A DNA stretch of 38,605 bases, taken from positions 1-38,605 of the forward strand of contig DAISIK010000030.1 of the NCBI GenBank assembly GCA_036822055.1, written 5' to 3'; not shown here. Positions within the stretch are counted from its first letter, which is position 1. Below are more notes on the stretch, generated by a model. It was given only the letters and a program-made list of their open reading frames with translations. It was not told the DNA's origin and did not search any database. This stretch comes from DAISIK01 sp036822055. GTDB lineage: Bacteria > Verrucomicrobiota > Verrucomicrobiia > Opitutales > Puniceicoccaceae.

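Noticed and set aside
36643..37809. 388-codon plus-strand frame
   Set aside because: It overlaps the coherent GDxVxY cluster and solenoid repeats on the minus strand. Its translation is not repetitive in a domain-like way and has no recognisable motif.
38482..38484. GTG as the start codon of the giant gene
   Set aside because: It lies in the repeat motif 'IGVGASVAIHV', which recurs internally in the protein. The frame continues upstream to the edge with no stop, and no signal peptide follows the GTG.

Overview
The window is almost entirely one gene. A single minus-strand reading frame runs without a stop from the right edge (38605) to a TGA at 1036-1038. The visible part encodes 12,522 residues, and the true N-terminus lies beyond the window. 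It is followed by one small gene (1039-212), whose ATG overlaps the giant's TGA as ATGA. No RNA genes, mobile elements, CRISPR arrays or plus-strand genes are supported. All family names below come from reading motifs by eye, with no profile search.

Organism: most likely a Verrucomicrobiota (or other PVC-group) bacterium, probably free-living and aquatic. The small protein ends in an Ig/FnIII-like module of the type 'RYKNELTDPAWTPLPG...RRFYHLEAS', common at the ends of exported verrucomicrobial proteins. The giant carries Ig-plus-dockerin units of a kind common in Planctomycetes and Verrucomicrobia. This placement is inference only.

Layout of the giant protein, N to C (high to low coordinates). 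(1) 38605-21715: about 5,630 residues of Ala/Gly/Ser/Thr/Val-rich beta-strand repeats with a roughly 60-residue period. In one stretch two unit types alternate (GAG-type and SxAISLAxN-type, 33.8-30.0 kb). In another, EAFIG-type and TRAYVG-type units alternate (29.4-26.65 kb). Two clusters of GDxVxY modules interrupt the solenoid (37.0-37.6 and 22.8-24.7 kb). (2) 21715-19775: a haemagglutinin-like beta-rich stretch. (3) 19775-18683: about thirty RTX-type GGxGxDxux nonapeptides, then a polyproline linker. (4) 18610-17350: a seven-bladed propeller-like region. (5) 17345-5600: five large right-handed beta-helix modules, decorated with LamG, CBM-like, golvesin-C-like, malectin-like and Ig-like domains, several of them inserted inside other domains. 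(6) 5570-2905: a nidogen-like domain, an SbsA-type Ig, and a stack of cadherin-like, PKD and VCBS domains. (7) 2900-1387: three near-identical units of SbsA-like Ig plus type I dockerin, each with two intact calcium loops. (8) A C-terminal beta-domain of about 115 residues.

Working model (inference): the giant is an exported, calcium-loaded surface fibre or adhesin. Its N-terminal half is a long beta-solenoid stalk, and its C-terminal half is a set of glycan/polymer-binding and beta-helix modules ending in three dockerins. The downstream gene encodes a signal-peptide protein with a cohesin-like domain, so the pair could form a dockerin-cohesin docking system made from one message. The secretion route, N-terminal export signal and promoter are all outside the window.
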